64,000 bases of DNA from Salinibacterium sp. NK8237 (GCF_015864955.1 NZ_JADYWE010000001.1:496001-560000); one strand, 5' to 3'. Shown: positions 1 through 9,314, counted from the stretch's first letter. A program made the numbers and translations. Notes: generated by a model not told the origin, from the sequence alone.

Positions 1-12
1 GCAGAAAAGCGA

Positions 13-31
13 CCCCGGAACATGTCCGGGG
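13..31 (-). terminator. Rho-independent terminator of glyS
   Basis: A perfect 7-bp inverted repeat (CCCCGGA / TCCGGGG, 5-nt loop) lies downstream of the glyS stop. Read on the minus strand it is followed by TCGCTTTTC, a short T-rich tract. Position and orientation fit a terminator for glyS. Confidence 0.7.
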
Positions 32-99
32 CCGCTTCCGTCGCAGTGCGATTACCGTGCGGCAATCACCCCACGAGGAGGTTTAGCGAGTTGCGTTGG

Positions 100-1485
100 C
101 TAGCAGCCGATGAGCTCCTGCGCGAGGTAGCCGCGCAGCTCCTCGATTGGCATACGCTTTTGTTCCATCGTGTCGCGCTCGCGAATGGTCACAGCGTTGT
201 CGTCGAGCGAATCGAAGTCGATCGTGACACAGAACGGGGTGCCGATCTCGTCCTGGCGACGGTAACGACGGCCGATAGCACCCGCGTCGTCGAAATCAAC
301 GTTCCAGTACTTGCGCAGGTCTGCGGCGATCCCGCGAGCCATCGGCGAAAGACGTTCGTTGCGCGAGAGCGGCAGAACGGCAACCTTGACCGGCGAGAGG
401 CGACGGTCCAGGCGCAGAACGGTGCGCTTGTCGACGCCACCCTTAGCGTTGGGAGCTTCGTCTTCGGCGTAGGCGTCGATGAGGAACGCCATGAGGGCGC
501 GGGTGAGCCCGAACGCGGGCTCGATAACGAACGGCGTCCAGCGCTCATCCTTGGCCTGGTCGAAATACGATAGGTCGGCACCGGATGCTTCGGAGTGCGT
601 GCGCAGGTCGAAGTCGGTGCGGTTGGCGATACCCATGAGCTCGCCCCATTCGCTGCCGGCGAAGCGGAACCGGTATTCAACGTCCACGGTGCGCTTGGAG
701 TAGTGCGAGAGCTTTTCTTGAGCGTGCTCGTAGAAGCGCAGGTTTTCAGGCTTGATGCCGAGATCGGTGTACCACTTCATGGATTCGTCGATCCAAGTCT
801 GGTGCCACTCTTCATCCGTGCCGGGCTCGACGAAGAATTCCATCTCCATCTGTTCGAATTCGCGGGTACGGAAGATGAAGTTTCCGGGCGTGATTTCGTT
901 ACGGAACGACTTGCCGACCTGACCGATTCCGAAGGGCGGCTTCATGCGCGCAGCACCCATGACGTTGGCGAAGTTGGTGAAGATCCCCTGAGCGGTTTCG
1001 GGGCGCAGGTAGTGCATGCCCTCTTCGTTGTCGACGGGGCCAAGGTAGGTCTTGAGGAGCCCTGAGAAGTTCTGCGGTTCGGTCCACGATCCGGGCTGAC
1101 CGGTGTCAGGGTCGCGGATGTCGGCAAGCCCGTTCACAGGCGGGTGACCGTGCTTCTCTTCGTAGGCTTCGAGAAGGTGGTCGGCGCGGTAGCGCTTGTG
1201 GGTGTGCAGCGATTCGACGAGCGGGTCAGAGAAGACCTCGACGTGCCCAGATGCTTCCCACACCTTGCGGGGCAGGATGACGGCTGAGTCGAGACCGACG
1301 ACGTCTTCGCGACCTTGAACGAAGGTCTGCCACCACTGCTTTTTGATGTTCTCTTTGAGGGCGGTTCCCAGCGGGCCATAGTCCCAAGCTGAGCGTGAAC
1401 CGCCGTAGATCTCTCCCGATTGGAAGACAAAACCTCGGCGCTTGGCGAGGTTGATTACGGCGTCGAGGGGGTTAGGCGTAGCCAC
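100..1485 (-). CDS. glyS: Glycyl-tRNA synthetase, alpha2 type
   Basis: Cytoplasmic class II aminoacyl-tRNA synthetase that charges tRNA-Gly with glycine. The 461-residue length and sequence match the homodimeric (eukaryote/actinobacterial) GlyRS rather than the alpha2beta2 enzyme. Visible landmarks are the N-terminal [14 protein letters not shown] block, the motif 2 region FRNEITP...[12 protein letters not shown], and the glycine-recognition segment [18 protein letters not shown] chose the GTG at 1485 because TTGGAG lies 5 nt upstream and the protein then begins VATPNPL; an in-frame ATG at 1518 has no such site. A terminator hairpin follows the stop. It stands alone, with about 55 bp separating it from the class V aminotransferase gene upstream. 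Confidence 0.95.
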   Translation of the reverse strand: MATPNPLDAVINLAKRRGFVFQSGEIYGGSRSAWDYGPLGTALKENIKKQWWQTFVQGREDVVGLDSAVILPRKVWEASGHVEVFSDPLVESLHTHKRYRADHLLEAYEEKHGHPPVNGLADIRDPDTGQPGSWTEPQNFSGLLKTYLGPVDNEEGMHYLRPETAQGIFTNFANVMGAARMKPPFGIGQVGKSFRNEITPGNFIFRTREFEQMEMEFFVEPGTDEEWHQTWIDESMKWYTDLGIKPENLRFYEHAQEKLSHYSKRTVDVEYRFRFAGSEWGELMGIANRTDFDLRTHSEASGADLSYFDQAKDERWTPFVIEPAFGLTRALMAFLIDAYAEDEAPNAKGGVDKRTVLRLDRRLSPVKVAVLPLSRNERLSPMARGIAADLRKYWNVDFDDAGAIGRRYRRQDEIGTPFCVTIDFDSLDDNAVTIRERDTMEQKRMPIEELRGYLAQELIGC

Positions 1486-1540
1486 AGAAACTCCAATAGT
1501 CTGCCGAGCTGGATGCACGGTCGGCGGACATCCAGTTTAG

Positions 1541-2611
1541 CTAGACACGCAGAGCAGCGATAACCGCCGCGACGTCGTCTTCGGTATTCCAGAGGTGGAA
1601 TGCGGCGCGAAGACGGCCAGCGCGACCGGAGGCGGTGATGCCAGCGGCCGTCAGCTTGGCGAGGTCGGCACCCGATTCATCCGGCCACGTCACGATCGCC
1701 TGATTCTGGCGTTCGATTCCGAGCGCATCGCAGAGCGTGTTGGCGAGGCCGCTGCAGTGCTCCCAGACTTCGGCGATGTCGAGGTCGGCAAACATGGCGA
1801 TCGGATGCTCGGCCCCTACCCAGGCCTGCCACGCGGGTGACACGTCGAACTGGCGAGCATCCTTCGCGAGGTTCATCTCGGTGCCGTACACACTCGACCA
1901 CACGTCTTCTCCCGCATACCAACCCGCTTGCACGGGCGTAACGTGCTCGCCGAAATCCTCGGAGATCGTGAGAAACGCGACGCCGCGAGGCGAACACAAC
2001 CACTTGTAGGCGTGGCAGACTGTCGCATCGAATTGGGTGGCATCCACGGGGTAAACGCCGGCGGCTTGGGTCACGTCGCAGAGCGTGCGCGCTCCGTGTG
2101 TGGCTGCCCCTGCGGTGATCGCCGCAACGTCGGCGACTTTGCCGTTGCAGGATTGGATGAGCGAGAACGCGACGAGCGCAGTGCTGTCGGTGATGGCATC
2201 CGCAAGTTCCGCCAGCGGCACAGCGCGAACCGCGAGGTCGGGGTGTTGCAGAAACGGGTACACGATCGAGGTGAAGTCGGATTCGACGACGAGCACTTCT
2301 GAGCCGGCCGGTAGCGAGCACGCGATGAGCGAGGCCATGACCGAGGTTTGTGAGCCGATCGCAACGCGCGCGACGTCGATGCCGACAAGGCGGGCGTAGT
2401 GGCCGCGCGTGCGCTCCACGATGTCGCCGTAGTTCATGGGGTTGCAGGTGGCGGTGGCCCACAGTTGAAGCTTCTGGGTCATCTCGGTGACTGCCGCACA
2501 CGTCGGCAGTCCCATGGTGGCGGCGGAGAGGTAGCCGCGAGTGTTCGCGAAACTCTCGATAGCGTTCGTGAGGGCCGGTGATGTCATGCCTCCATAGTGC
2601 TCTCGTGCCAT
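1541..2611 (-). CDS. PLP-dependent aminotransferase class V
   Basis: A 356-residue fold-type I PLP enzyme of the class V group (NifS / isopenicillin-epimerase / kynureninase-like). The Schiff-base lysine is recognisable in CHAYKWLCSPRG, and an aspartate that would contact the PLP pyridine nitrogen in LCDVTQAAG. The substrate cannot be told from sequence; the active-site Cys loop of cysteine desulfurases is absent, so desulfurase activity is unlikely. It is divergent from a LysR regulator 57 bp away, which usually means the regulator controls it. The start is uncertain: ATG 2611 has no clear ribosome site, whereas ATG 2587 is preceded by GGAGG but only 1 nt away. Confidence 0.8.
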   Translation of the reverse strand: MAREHYGGMTSPALTNAIESFANTRGYLSAATMGLPTCAAVTEMTQKLQLWATATCNPMNYGDIVERTRGHYARLVGIDVARVAIGSQTSVMASLIACSLPAGSEVLVVESDFTSIVYPFLQHPDLAVRAVPLAELADAITDSTALVAFSLIQSCNGKVADVAAITAGAATHGARTLCDVTQAAGVYPVDATQFDATVCHAYKWLCSPRGVAFLTISEDFGEHVTPVQAGWYAGEDVWSSVYGTEMNLAKDARQFDVSPAWQAWVGAEHPIAMFADLDIAEVWEHCSGLANTLCDALGIERQNQAIVTWPDESGADLAKLTAAGITASGRAGRLRAAFHLWNTEDDVAAVIAALRV

Positions 2612-2612
2612 T

Positions 2613-2662
2613 CATGCGACAAGAGCATGATTGGGATATGAACTATCACGTTTAGTTATGCT
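2613..2662. promoter_or_regulatory. Divergent promoter/operator between aminotransferase and LysR genes
   Basis: The 57-bp gap holds two inverted repeats. CATGC-N7-GCATG lies at 2613-2629, close to the aminotransferase start. AACTA-N7-TAGTT lies at 2641-2657 and abuts TATGCT (2657-2662), a good -10 box 6 nt before the lysR ATG. A dyad of this spacing touching the regulator's own promoter fits LysR-type autoregulation and control of the divergent gene. No binding data; inference from position and symmetry. Confidence 0.5.
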
Positions 2663-2668
2663 TGCGTC

Positions 2669-3631
2669 ATGGACACCACGCCCGATCTGCTCACTCTGCG
2701 CATCGTTCGCACCATTTCCGAACATGGCACTATCAGCGAAGCAGCGCGCATCCTGGGGTACAGCCAACCCGCACTCAGCCAACACCTCACCCGCGCTCAA
2801 ACTCGCTTGGGGCTGGCGCTCGTCGTTCGTGCCGGTCGCGGAGTGCGGCTCACCGAAGCTGGGCGGGCACTCGCCAGCCATGCCGTCACCGTTCTCAATG
2901 CGGTGGATGCCGCGAGCGCCGAACTAGCCGAGCTCGCCGGCCTCTCGAGCGGAACGGTGCGCATTGCGGCCTTCCCGACGGCGTCGTCGACGCTCGTGCC
3001 ACGGTTGATTCGTCAATTGCGGCAGCAGCATCCGAATTTGACAGTGAATTATGTCGAAGCCGAGCCTCCGCAGGCGTTGCAGCTGCTGCGGGATGGCGCT
3101 GCGGATGTCGCGATCACGTTCTCCTACCCCGAAGACCGGGCTGACCCGCATTTATCTCGCGATGGCGGGCACACGACGGTTCCCCTCTTCACCGAGCCCG
3201 TGGTCTTGGTGCTTCCCGATAGTCACGCGCTAGCGACAGCGGATGACGTGGGCTTGGCAGATCTTGCCAACGATGCCTGGATTGCGGGCTGCACTCTCTG
3301 CCGAGGTCATTTATTGGCACTGTGTAATCTCGAGGGTTTCGCTCCCGAGATCGGTCTGGAGACCGACAATGCCTTAGCGGTGCTGAACTTCGTGTCACGG
3401 GGGCTCGGCGTAGCACTACTCCCCCAGTTGGCACTGTCGTCGCTGACTCTGCCGGAGGGCGTCAGCATCCATTCTCCGCAGCCGTCGAGTGAGCGCACCA
3501 TTCAGTACGTGATTCAGCCGGGGGCGACGCGCATTCCCAGCGTGGCGGCCACTATTGCGATGTTGACTGCTCTGGATGGCGCGTCGTGGGGTTTGCGGGA
3601 CTACCCCGAGAGCGAGCGCACCGCGCGGTAG
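2669..3631 (+). CDS. LysR-family transcriptional regulator
   Basis: A 320-residue one-component regulator. The N-terminal winged helix-turn-helix is evident in residues about 8-65 (EHGTISEAARILGYSQPALSQHLTRAQTRLG), followed by the LysR substrate-binding fold (from about residue 95, TVRIAAFPTASSTLVPRL). The ligand is unknown. It is divergent from the class V aminotransferase gene and probably regulates it. TATGCT 6 nt before the ATG suggests a leaderless transcript. The 3' end overlaps the 3' end of the convergent nadS gene by 31 bp. Confidence 0.9.
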   Translation: MDTTPDLLTLRIVRTISEHGTISEAARILGYSQPALSQHLTRAQTRLGLALVVRAGRGVRLTEAGRALASHAVTVLNAVDAASAELAELAGLSSGTVRIAAFPTASSTLVPRLIRQLRQQHPNLTVNYVEAEPPQALQLLRDGAADVAITFSYPEDRADPHLSRDGGHTTVPLFTEPVVLVLPDSHALATADDVGLADLANDAWIAGCTLCRGHLLALCNLEGFAPEIGLETDNALAVLNFVSRGLGVALLPQLALSSLTLPEGVSIHSPQPSSERTIQYVIQPGATRIPSVAATIAMLTALDGASWGLRDYPESERTAR

Positions 3632-4767
3632 GCGGTTTCGATCTCCGCGGCGACCGTAGCGAGTTCTTCGGCCGTGGTTTCCCCGTTAAGGCTGAAACGG
3701 ACGGCGGTCTGGGCGATGGCTTCATCAACGCCCATGGCGAGCAGCACGTGAGAAGCGTCGTCACTCCCCACCGCACAGGCAGAGCCCGCCGAGCAGATGA
3801 TGCCCGCACGACCGAGTTCGAGCAGGAGTGATTCGCCGCTCGTGCCGGGGAAACAGAATGACGCGTTGTTAGGAAGGCGAACGGATGACGTAGCGGTCGT
3901 GTCGCTCAGTGTCGGTCCTGTAAGGATCACCCCCGGCACTCGAGCCTGCACGTCCGCCACGAAGTCAGTGCGCAAGGCAGCGATGCGTTCTGCCCGTTCG
4001 GCACGGTCGCTCTCGGCGAGTGCCAGAGCGTGCGCAAAGCCGACAGCACCGGCAACATTTTCGGTGCCGGAACGTTTGCCGCGTTCTTGACCTCCCCCGT
4101 GCAGCACGGGTTCGAGGCTTCGGCGTCCTTTGACGATGAGTACTCCGATGCCTTTCGGGGCACCGAGCTTGTGTCCAGACAGACTGAGGGCATCAACGCC
4201 CAACACTGCAGGGTCGAGAGGAAGCCAGCCTGCTGCTTGTACGGCATCCGTATGCAGCGGTACTCCGTGAACGCGGCAGAGTTCAGCTATCGCGGCAATG
4301 GGCTGCACGACGCCCACCTCGTTGTTGGCGTACATGATCGTGCAGAGGGTGGTGTCGGGGCGAAGAGCCTGACGCACCTCGTCGAGGTCGACAAGGCCGT
4401 GGCTATCGACCGGCAGCACCGTCACTTCGAAGCCGTGGATGCGCTTCAGGAAGTCAACGGTCTCCAAGACGGCCTCGTGCTCGACCGCGCTCGTGACGAT
4501 GTGGCGGCCGCGGGGGTCAGCGAGTGCGAGCCCTTTGATCGCGAGGTTGTCTGACTCTGTGCCACCCGACGTGAAGATGACATCGGATGCCCGGCACCCG
4601 ATCGACGCGGCAACACTCTTGCGGGCGCCATCCAGAGCCCGCTTGGCGGACTCCCCCAGCTCGTGATGACTAGAAGGGTTGCCGAAGTCTCCCGTCAGCA
4701 GCGGCCACATCGCTTCGAGCACCTCACGGCGCACGGGTGTGGTTGCTGCGGAGTCGAGAAAGATCAT
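3601..4767 (-). CDS. nadS: Cysteine desulfurase of the NAD operon (NadS-like)
   Basis: A 388-residue PLP enzyme of the NifS/IscS group that removes sulfur from cysteine for Fe-S cluster assembly. The PLP lysine is K200 (SLSGHKLGAPKG) and the sulfur-carrying cysteine is in ICSAGSACAVG (probably C331). Its ATG overlaps the nadC stop by 4 nt (ATGA), so it is the last gene of the nad operon. Known nadS genes in such operons mature the [4Fe-4S] cluster of quinolinate synthase NadA, and the coupling here supports that role. It could also serve other Fe-S proteins. Confidence 0.85.
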   Translation of the reverse strand: MIFLDSAATTPVRREVLEAMWPLLTGDFGNPSSHHELGESAKRALDGARKSVAASIGCRASDVIFTSGGTESDNLAIKGLALADPRGRHIVTSAVEHEAVLETVDFLKRIHGFEVTVLPVDSHGLVDLDEVRQALRPDTTLCTIMYANNEVGVVQPIAAIAELCRVHGVPLHTDAVQAAGWLPLDPAVLGVDALSLSGHKLGAPKGIGVLIVKGRRSLEPVLHGGGQERGKRSGTENVAGAVGFAHALALAESDRAERAERIAALRTDFVADVQARVPGVILTGPTLSDTTATSSVRLPNNASFCFPGTSGESLLLELGRAGIICSAGSACAVGSDDASHVLLAMGVDEAIAQTAVRFSLNGETTAEELATVAAEIETAYRAVRSLSG

Positions 4768-5624
4768 TGGTGCGCTGCGCTCACCGCAATGTCGAGACCG
4801 AGGTCGAGCGAACGAACGCTGTGTGTGAGGGCGCCGACCGAGATGACATCGACACCGGTGGCAGCAATCGCCGCAATGGTGTCGAGGTTCACACCTCCGC
4901 TGGCCTCGACGATTGCGCGGCCGGCCACGAGCTCGACACCCGCACGCAGATCTTCGAGCGAGAAGTTGTCGAGCATGATCGTGTCGACGCCCGCCGAGAC
5001 GACAGTCTCCACCTGGTCGAGCCGATCGACCTCGACCTCGAGGTGAGTGGTGTGACCGATCCGCGCACGAGCCTGGCGGATGGCCTCGCCGAGATCGATA
5101 CCCGCGGCAGCAAGAACTGCGAGGTGATTATCTTTAGCCATCACGGCATCCGAGAGGCTAAAGCGGTGATTGTGGCCACCACCCGAGCGAACGGCGTGAC
5201 GCTCCAGCGCGCGAAGCCCCGGAGTCGTCTTGCGGGTGTCAACTACCCGGGCGTGAGTGCCGACGACTTGCGCCACGTACGCCGCGGTCTGGGTGGCGAT
5301 TCCCGACATCCGCTGGCTGAGGTTGAGAGCGATGCGCTCCGCCCGCAGAACAGCGCGGGCGTTACCGGAGACGGATGCAAGTTGCTGGCCGGCGGTGAAC
5401 GAGTCGCCGTCACTGGCCTGCAGCGTGACCTCAGCCTGAGCATCCACCAGCTGGAAGGTGCGAGCGAAGACATCGAGGCCACTGGCGACCCCCGCCTCAC
5501 GCGCATTGAGAACAGCGGTGGCGGTGGCGTCTTCGGGCACGAACGCATCGCTCGTGATGTCACCCCACGGCGCATCTTCGGCGAGGGCCATCAGGATGAC
5601 ATTGTCAACGAGCTGCTGATTCAT
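4764..5624 (-). CDS. nadC: Nicotinate-nucleotide pyrophosphorylase (carboxylating)
   Basis: Quinolinate phosphoribosyltransferase, 286 residues, converting quinolinate and PRPP to nicotinate mononucleotide, CO2 and PPi. Family landmarks are the start LVDNVILMALAEDAPWGDITSDAF, the substrate-binding stretch ARVVDTRKTTPGLRALERHAVRSGGGHNHR, and the barrel-end motifs EVEVD, IMLDNF, EASGGV and ISVGALTHS. The ATG overlaps the nadB stop (ATGA) and the stop overlaps the nadS start in the same way, indicating tight translational coupling. Confidence 0.95.
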   Translation of the reverse strand: MNQQLVDNVILMALAEDAPWGDITSDAFVPEDATATAVLNAREAGVASGLDVFARTFQLVDAQAEVTLQASDGDSFTAGQQLASVSGNARAVLRAERIALNLSQRMSGIATQTAAYVAQVVGTHARVVDTRKTTPGLRALERHAVRSGGGHNHRFSLSDAVMAKDNHLAVLAAAGIDLGEAIRQARARIGHTTHLEVEVDRLDQVETVVSAGVDTIMLDNFSLEDLRAGVELVAGRAIVEASGGVNLDTIAAIAATGVDVISVGALTHSVRSLDLGLDIAVSAAHQ

Positions 5625-7186
5625 CGCTTGATCGTTTCTGCTTGGTCTTCTGCCGGGATGAAGTCGCCCGCTACGTTGACTGCCGCCCAGCGCGTGGAGA
5701 ACGCGAGCTCTTCGCGGGTCTCCGGGTAGTCTGTGCGCTCGTGGGCTCCGCGCGATTCCTTACGGCGGAGCGCCGCGACGACGACGAGGCGTGCGAGGTC
5801 GAGCAGGTTCGCGTTCTCGGCGCCCTCGACCGTGTTGGATTCGGAGTGCCAGCTCGCCAAGATCGCGGATGCTTCTTCGAGGCGGGTAGCGTCCCGCTCA
5901 AGACCGACATGGCTCCACATGAGTTCGCGCAGCTGATCGCGAGTGAAAGCGTCTTTACCCGTGATCTCGAACTGCGGCTCGAGCGCGTCAACCTCGATGG
6001 CCCGCTGGGGCTCGTTGAGAGCATCAGCAGCGCGCCAGGCGAAAACGAGTGATTCGAGCAACGAGTTGGAGGCGAGACGGTTGGCGCCGTGCACACCGGT
6101 GCAGGATGCTTCTCCCACGGCATAGAGACCACGCACGCTCGTACGGCCATCGATGTCGGTGCGGATGCCGCCCATCCAATAGTGCGCTGCCGGCGTCACC
6201 GGAATTGGTTCCGTGCCCCAGTCGAAGCCGTGCTCTTCGCACACCTCGGTGATGCCGGGGAAACGCTTCGCGAGAAACTCGGAACCGAGGCCCGTGGCAT
6301 CGAGCATGATGGGCCGGCCACCCTGTTTTTCCATGGCTCGAGCAATACCGCGGGCAACGACATCGCGCGGGGCGAGCTCGCCATCGGGGTGCACGTCGAA
6401 CATGAAGCGCTTGCCGTGCTCATCGAGCAGCGTTGCGCCCTCGCCTCGCACAGCTTCTGACACCAGCGGGTTGCCGGGCACCGCGAGCGACGTGGGGTGG
6501 AACTGGAAGAATTCGACATCGGCAAGGGCAGCACCGGCTCGGTACGCCGCAGCCACACCATCCCCGGTCGTCACGAACGGGTTCGTTGTGTGCTTGTAGA
6601 GCTGGCCAGCACCACCACTGGCGAGAATGACAATGTCACCGTCGATCACGCGCGAATTGCCGTCGGGGGCAATCACATCGATGCCAGTGACGCGGGGCGT
6701 GCCGTCGGCATCCGTCTCCGTCACGAGATCGCGCATGAAGGTATAAGCGTAGGTCTCGACCGCGAGAGCACGGACGGCCCGCAGCAGGGCAACTTCGATC
6801 GCAAGACCGGTGGCATCTCCCCCGGCATGAATGACCCGCCGTGAGGAGTGAGCGGCTTCATGACCGCGCGCTAACTCGCCATTGGCGACTCGGTCGAACT
6901 CAACCCCGAGAGAGATTAGCTCTTGCACTCGCAACGGACCTTCACTGCAGAGCACCTCAACGGCATCCCGCTCGCACAGGCCAGCGCCGGCAATCATCGT
7001 GTCAGAAACATGGCTGGCGACCGAGTCATCGGGGAACAGCACGGCAGCCACGCCACCCTGGGCGTACTTCGTGTTGCTCTCCGCCATCTCCGCCTTCGTC
7101 ACGAGAACCACATCGTGATGCGCGCTCGCGCGGTAGGCGGTGATAAGACCGGCAATTCCTGTGCCGACAACAATGACCCGTGCCAT
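5621..7186 (-). CDS. nadB: L-aspartate oxidase
   Basis: FAD-dependent enzyme, 521 residues, oxidising L-aspartate to iminoaspartate for quinolinate synthesis. The N-terminal dinucleotide motif VVGTGIAGL is at residues about 5-13. Succinate-dehydrogenase/fumarate-reductase flavoprotein family blocks follow: ESNTKYAQGGVAAVLF, RRVIHAGGDATG, LASGGAGQLYKHTTN, DVEFFQFHPTSL, and the FAD end GLYAVGEASCTGVHGANRLASNSLLE. It lies 2 bp after nadA and overlaps nadC by 4 nt, so it is cotranscribed with them. Confidence 0.95.
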   Translation of the reverse strand: MARVIVVGTGIAGLITAYRASAHHDVVLVTKAEMAESNTKYAQGGVAAVLFPDDSVASHVSDTMIAGAGLCERDAVEVLCSEGPLRVQELISLGVEFDRVANGELARGHEAAHSSRRVIHAGGDATGLAIEVALLRAVRALAVETYAYTFMRDLVTETDADGTPRVTGIDVIAPDGNSRVIDGDIVILASGGAGQLYKHTTNPFVTTGDGVAAAYRAGAALADVEFFQFHPTSLAVPGNPLVSEAVRGEGATLLDEHGKRFMFDVHPDGELAPRDVVARGIARAMEKQGGRPIMLDATGLGSEFLAKRFPGITEVCEEHGFDWGTEPIPVTPAAHYWMGGIRTDIDGRTSVRGLYAVGEASCTGVHGANRLASNSLLESLVFAWRAADALNEPQRAIEVDALEPQFEITGKDAFTRDQLRELMWSHVGLERDATRLEEASAILASWHSESNTVEGAENANLLDLARLVVVAALRRKESRGAHERTDYPETREELAFSTRWAAVNVAGDFIPAEDQAETIKR

Positions 7187-7188
7187 GG

Positions 7189-8478
7189 TTATGCCTCTTT
7201 CGTCGCTACCGGTGGCTTCGCTGCGAGCATCCGCTCAAGCGCCACCTTTGCTGGTGCCGCAACATCGTCGGACACGGTGATCTGATTGAGCACTTCGCCG
7301 CGAACGAGGCCCTCAAGAACCCAGGCCAAGTAGCCGGGGTGGATGCGGTACATCGTCGAACACGGACACACCACCGGGTCGAGGCAGAAGATCTCGTGCT
7401 GCGGGTACTCGGCAGCGAGACGGTTGACCATGTTGATCTCGGTACCGATCGCGAACGTCGTTGGTTCGGTCGCGGCAGCAACAGCCTTTTGGATGTAGTC
7501 GGTCGACCCCGCCTCGTCAGCGGCATCCACGACGGGCATCGGGCACTCGGGGTGCACGATCACGCGAACACCGGGGAGCTCAGCGCGAGCCTTCTCGATT
7601 TGGCCGACGGTGAAGCGCTTGTGCACGCTGCAGAAGCCGTGCCAGAGCACAACCTTCGCGTCGTTCAGCGTCTGGGCATCGTTACCACCGAGAGGCTTGT
7701 TGGGGTTCCACATGGGCATGAGATCGGTCGAAATGCCCATCTTCTTTGCCGTGTTGCGACCGAGGTGCTGGTCGGGGAAGAACAGAACGCGCTGGCCACG
7801 CTCGTAAGCCCACTCCAGCACGGTTGTCGCGTTCGAGCTGGTGCAGACGATTCCACCATTACGACCGCAGAAGCCCTTGAGCGCGGCAGACGAGTTCATG
7901 TACGTCACGGGGATGATCGGCACGCGGCCATCGGCATCCGGCTCGGTTCCGTAAATCTCGGTGAGCTGCTCCCAGCACTCCTCGACCGAATCGATGTCGG
8001 CCATGTCGGCCATCGAGCAGCCAGCCGCGAGGTTCGGTAAAATCACTGCTTGGTCCTCGCGAGCCAGGATGTCAGCCGTCTCGGCCATGAAGTGCACTCC
8101 GCAGAAGATAATCGCTTCCGCATTCGGCACCGTCTGGGCGGCGTTGGCCAGCTGGAAGGAGTCGCCGAGGAAGTCCGCGTGCTGCACAACCTCATCACGC
8201 TGATAGAAGTGGCCCAAGATAACCGCGCGGTCGCCAAGAGTCGCTTTCGCAGCGACGATGCGAGCGTGGAGGTCTTCGTTGGAGGCCTTCTGGTACTCGA
8301 CCGGAAGTTGGCCCTGACGGGGTGCTCCCGTCGGGATGACGTCGCCCATCGAAGCCCCGGGCCCATAGCTGGGAACGCCCAGATCGAAAGTCCACGGGCC
8401 ATCGGCTAGCTCAGGAGCACAGGTTTCCCCGTCGCCCGTCTTAGTGATGCGCTGAATAGTCGAATCAATGGATGACAC
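7189..8478 (-). CDS. nadA: Quinolinate synthase
   Basis: Condenses iminoaspartate with dihydroxyacetone phosphate to quinolinate using a [4Fe-4S] cluster. The 429-residue protein has the long N-terminal extension common in actinobacterial NadA. Likely cluster cysteines are C126 (FCGVHFMAE), C212 (IVCTSSNA) and C371 or C373 in DPVVCPCSTM. Other conserved blocks are ILGHFYQRDEV and HPECPMPV. The GTG at 8478 is preceded by GGGAG at 5 nt; the gene begins inside the 3' end of nrtR (14-nt overlap), making nrtR-nadA-nadB-nadC-nadS one unit. Confidence 0.95.
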   Translation of the reverse strand: MSSIDSTIQRITKTGDGETCAPELADGPWTFDLGVPSYGPGASMGDVIPTGAPRQGQLPVEYQKASNEDLHARIVAAKATLGDRAVILGHFYQRDEVVQHADFLGDSFQLANAAQTVPNAEAIIFCGVHFMAETADILAREDQAVILPNLAAGCSMADMADIDSVEECWEQLTEIYGTEPDADGRVPIIPVTYMNSSAALKGFCGRNGGIVCTSSNATTVLEWAYERGQRVLFFPDQHLGRNTAKKMGISTDLMPMWNPNKPLGGNDAQTLNDAKVVLWHGFCSVHKRFTVGQIEKARAELPGVRVIVHPECPMPVVDAADEAGSTDYIQKAVAAATEPTTFAIGTEINMVNRLAAEYPQHEIFCLDPVVCPCSTMYRIHPGYLAWVLEGLVRGEVLNQITVSDDVAAPAKVALERMLAAKPPVATKEA

Positions 8479-9181
8479 GAGTGCTCCCTGTCGTTAAGCG
8501 GCCGAGCGGGCCATTGTCAACGAGCTCAACGCCCTCGTCATAGCGGTACAACCTCGGAGGCCGGTGACGCCCTCCCGAGACAACGTGATCAGTGGGAACC
8601 AGTGAACCTGAATTCTCAATCTGTCGACGGAAATTGGCGGGATCGAGCTGCTTTTGCAACACGGCCTCGTGAACGATGCGCAGCTCGCTCAGGGTAAAAG
8701 TTTCGCCGAGGAAGGCGCGAGCGATGCGCGAGTACTCCATCTTGGTGCGCAGGCGCCAGAGGGCGTAATCGACGATGACGTTGTGGTCGAAGGCCAACTC
8801 AGGCAGGTTATCTGCCGGGAACCAGCGCACGTTCTCGCCCTCGGTCGCACGGTCTGCCTCTTCTTGGCGCACGAGCGCCCAATAGACAATCGACACCGCG
8901 CGGGGACCAATTGAACGTTCGACTTCACCAAAGGCGTAGAGCTGTTCGAGATACGCCGGTTCAAGCGCGGTCGTCTCACGCAGGTTGCGGGCTGCCGCAC
9001 CTTCGAGGCTCTCCGTGTTGTCGACCCAGCCACCGGGCAACGCCCACTGACCGTCGTACGGTTCACGGGTGCGACGCACGAGCGGAATCCAGAGCGCACT
9101 CTCACCCGATTCCGGAAGTGGGCGCAGGGCAAAAATTACGGTGGATACCGCGAGCGAAATCGCTTGCTCGTTCTGTTGCAT
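8465..9181 (-). CDS. nrtR: NrtR-type Nudix transcriptional regulator of NAD synthesis
   Basis: A 238-residue protein with an N-terminal Nudix domain (GGWVDNTESLEGAAARNLRETTAL, residues about 50-75) and a C-terminal winged-helix part (FTLSELRIVHEAVLQKQLDPANFRRQI, PPRLYRYD). This is the NrtR architecture, in which the Nudix domain senses ADP-ribose or related NAD metabolites and the C-terminus binds DNA. The Nudix box departs from GX5EX7REUXEEXGU (RETTAL in place of REXXEE), fitting a sensor rather than a hydrolase. Its position as first gene of the nad operon gives the regulatory target. I prefer ATG 9181 (AAGGGAG about 5 nt upstream) over the GTG at 9187, which overlaps that site. Confidence 0.88.
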   Translation of the reverse strand: MQQNEQAISLAVSTVIFALRPLPESGESALWIPLVRRTREPYDGQWALPGGWVDNTESLEGAAARNLRETTALEPAYLEQLYAFGEVERSIGPRAVSIVYWALVRQEEADRATEGENVRWFPADNLPELAFDHNVIVDYALWRLRTKMEYSRIARAFLGETFTLSELRIVHEAVLQKQLDPANFRRQIENSGSLVPTDHVVSGGRHRPPRLYRYDEGVELVDNGPLGRLTTGSTRVIH

Positions 9182-9201
9182 CGCCACTCCCTTCGGTAAG
9201 A

Positions 9202-9246
9202 GTCATGCTGACCTGAACACAGAATACACCTTAAAGTCATCCTGAC
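9202..9246 (-). promoter_or_regulatory. Twin palindromic operators in front of nrtR-nad operon
   Basis: Two near-identical 13-mers, AGTCATGCTGACC (9201-9213) and AGTCATCCTGACC (9235-9247), begin 34 bp apart, about three helical turns. Each holds the dyad GTCA-N3-TGAC. Between them on the minus strand is TATTCT, a plausible -10 box. They sit 20-65 bp before the nrtR start, so they are good candidates for NrtR operators giving autoregulated repression of the nad genes. Not experimentally supported here. Confidence 0.6.
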
Positions 9247-9314
9247 CAAAAGACGTGACGAGCGATCAGTATCGGGCGCGATCAGTCGCGGTCGCCGCTG
9301 AGGAAGGAGCCGGC

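Noticed and set aside
7180..8040. A 286-codon plus-strand frame opposite nadA
   Set aside because: Shadow of nadA; the composition (His/Arg/Val-rich) is that of an antisense frame and there is no homology I recognise.
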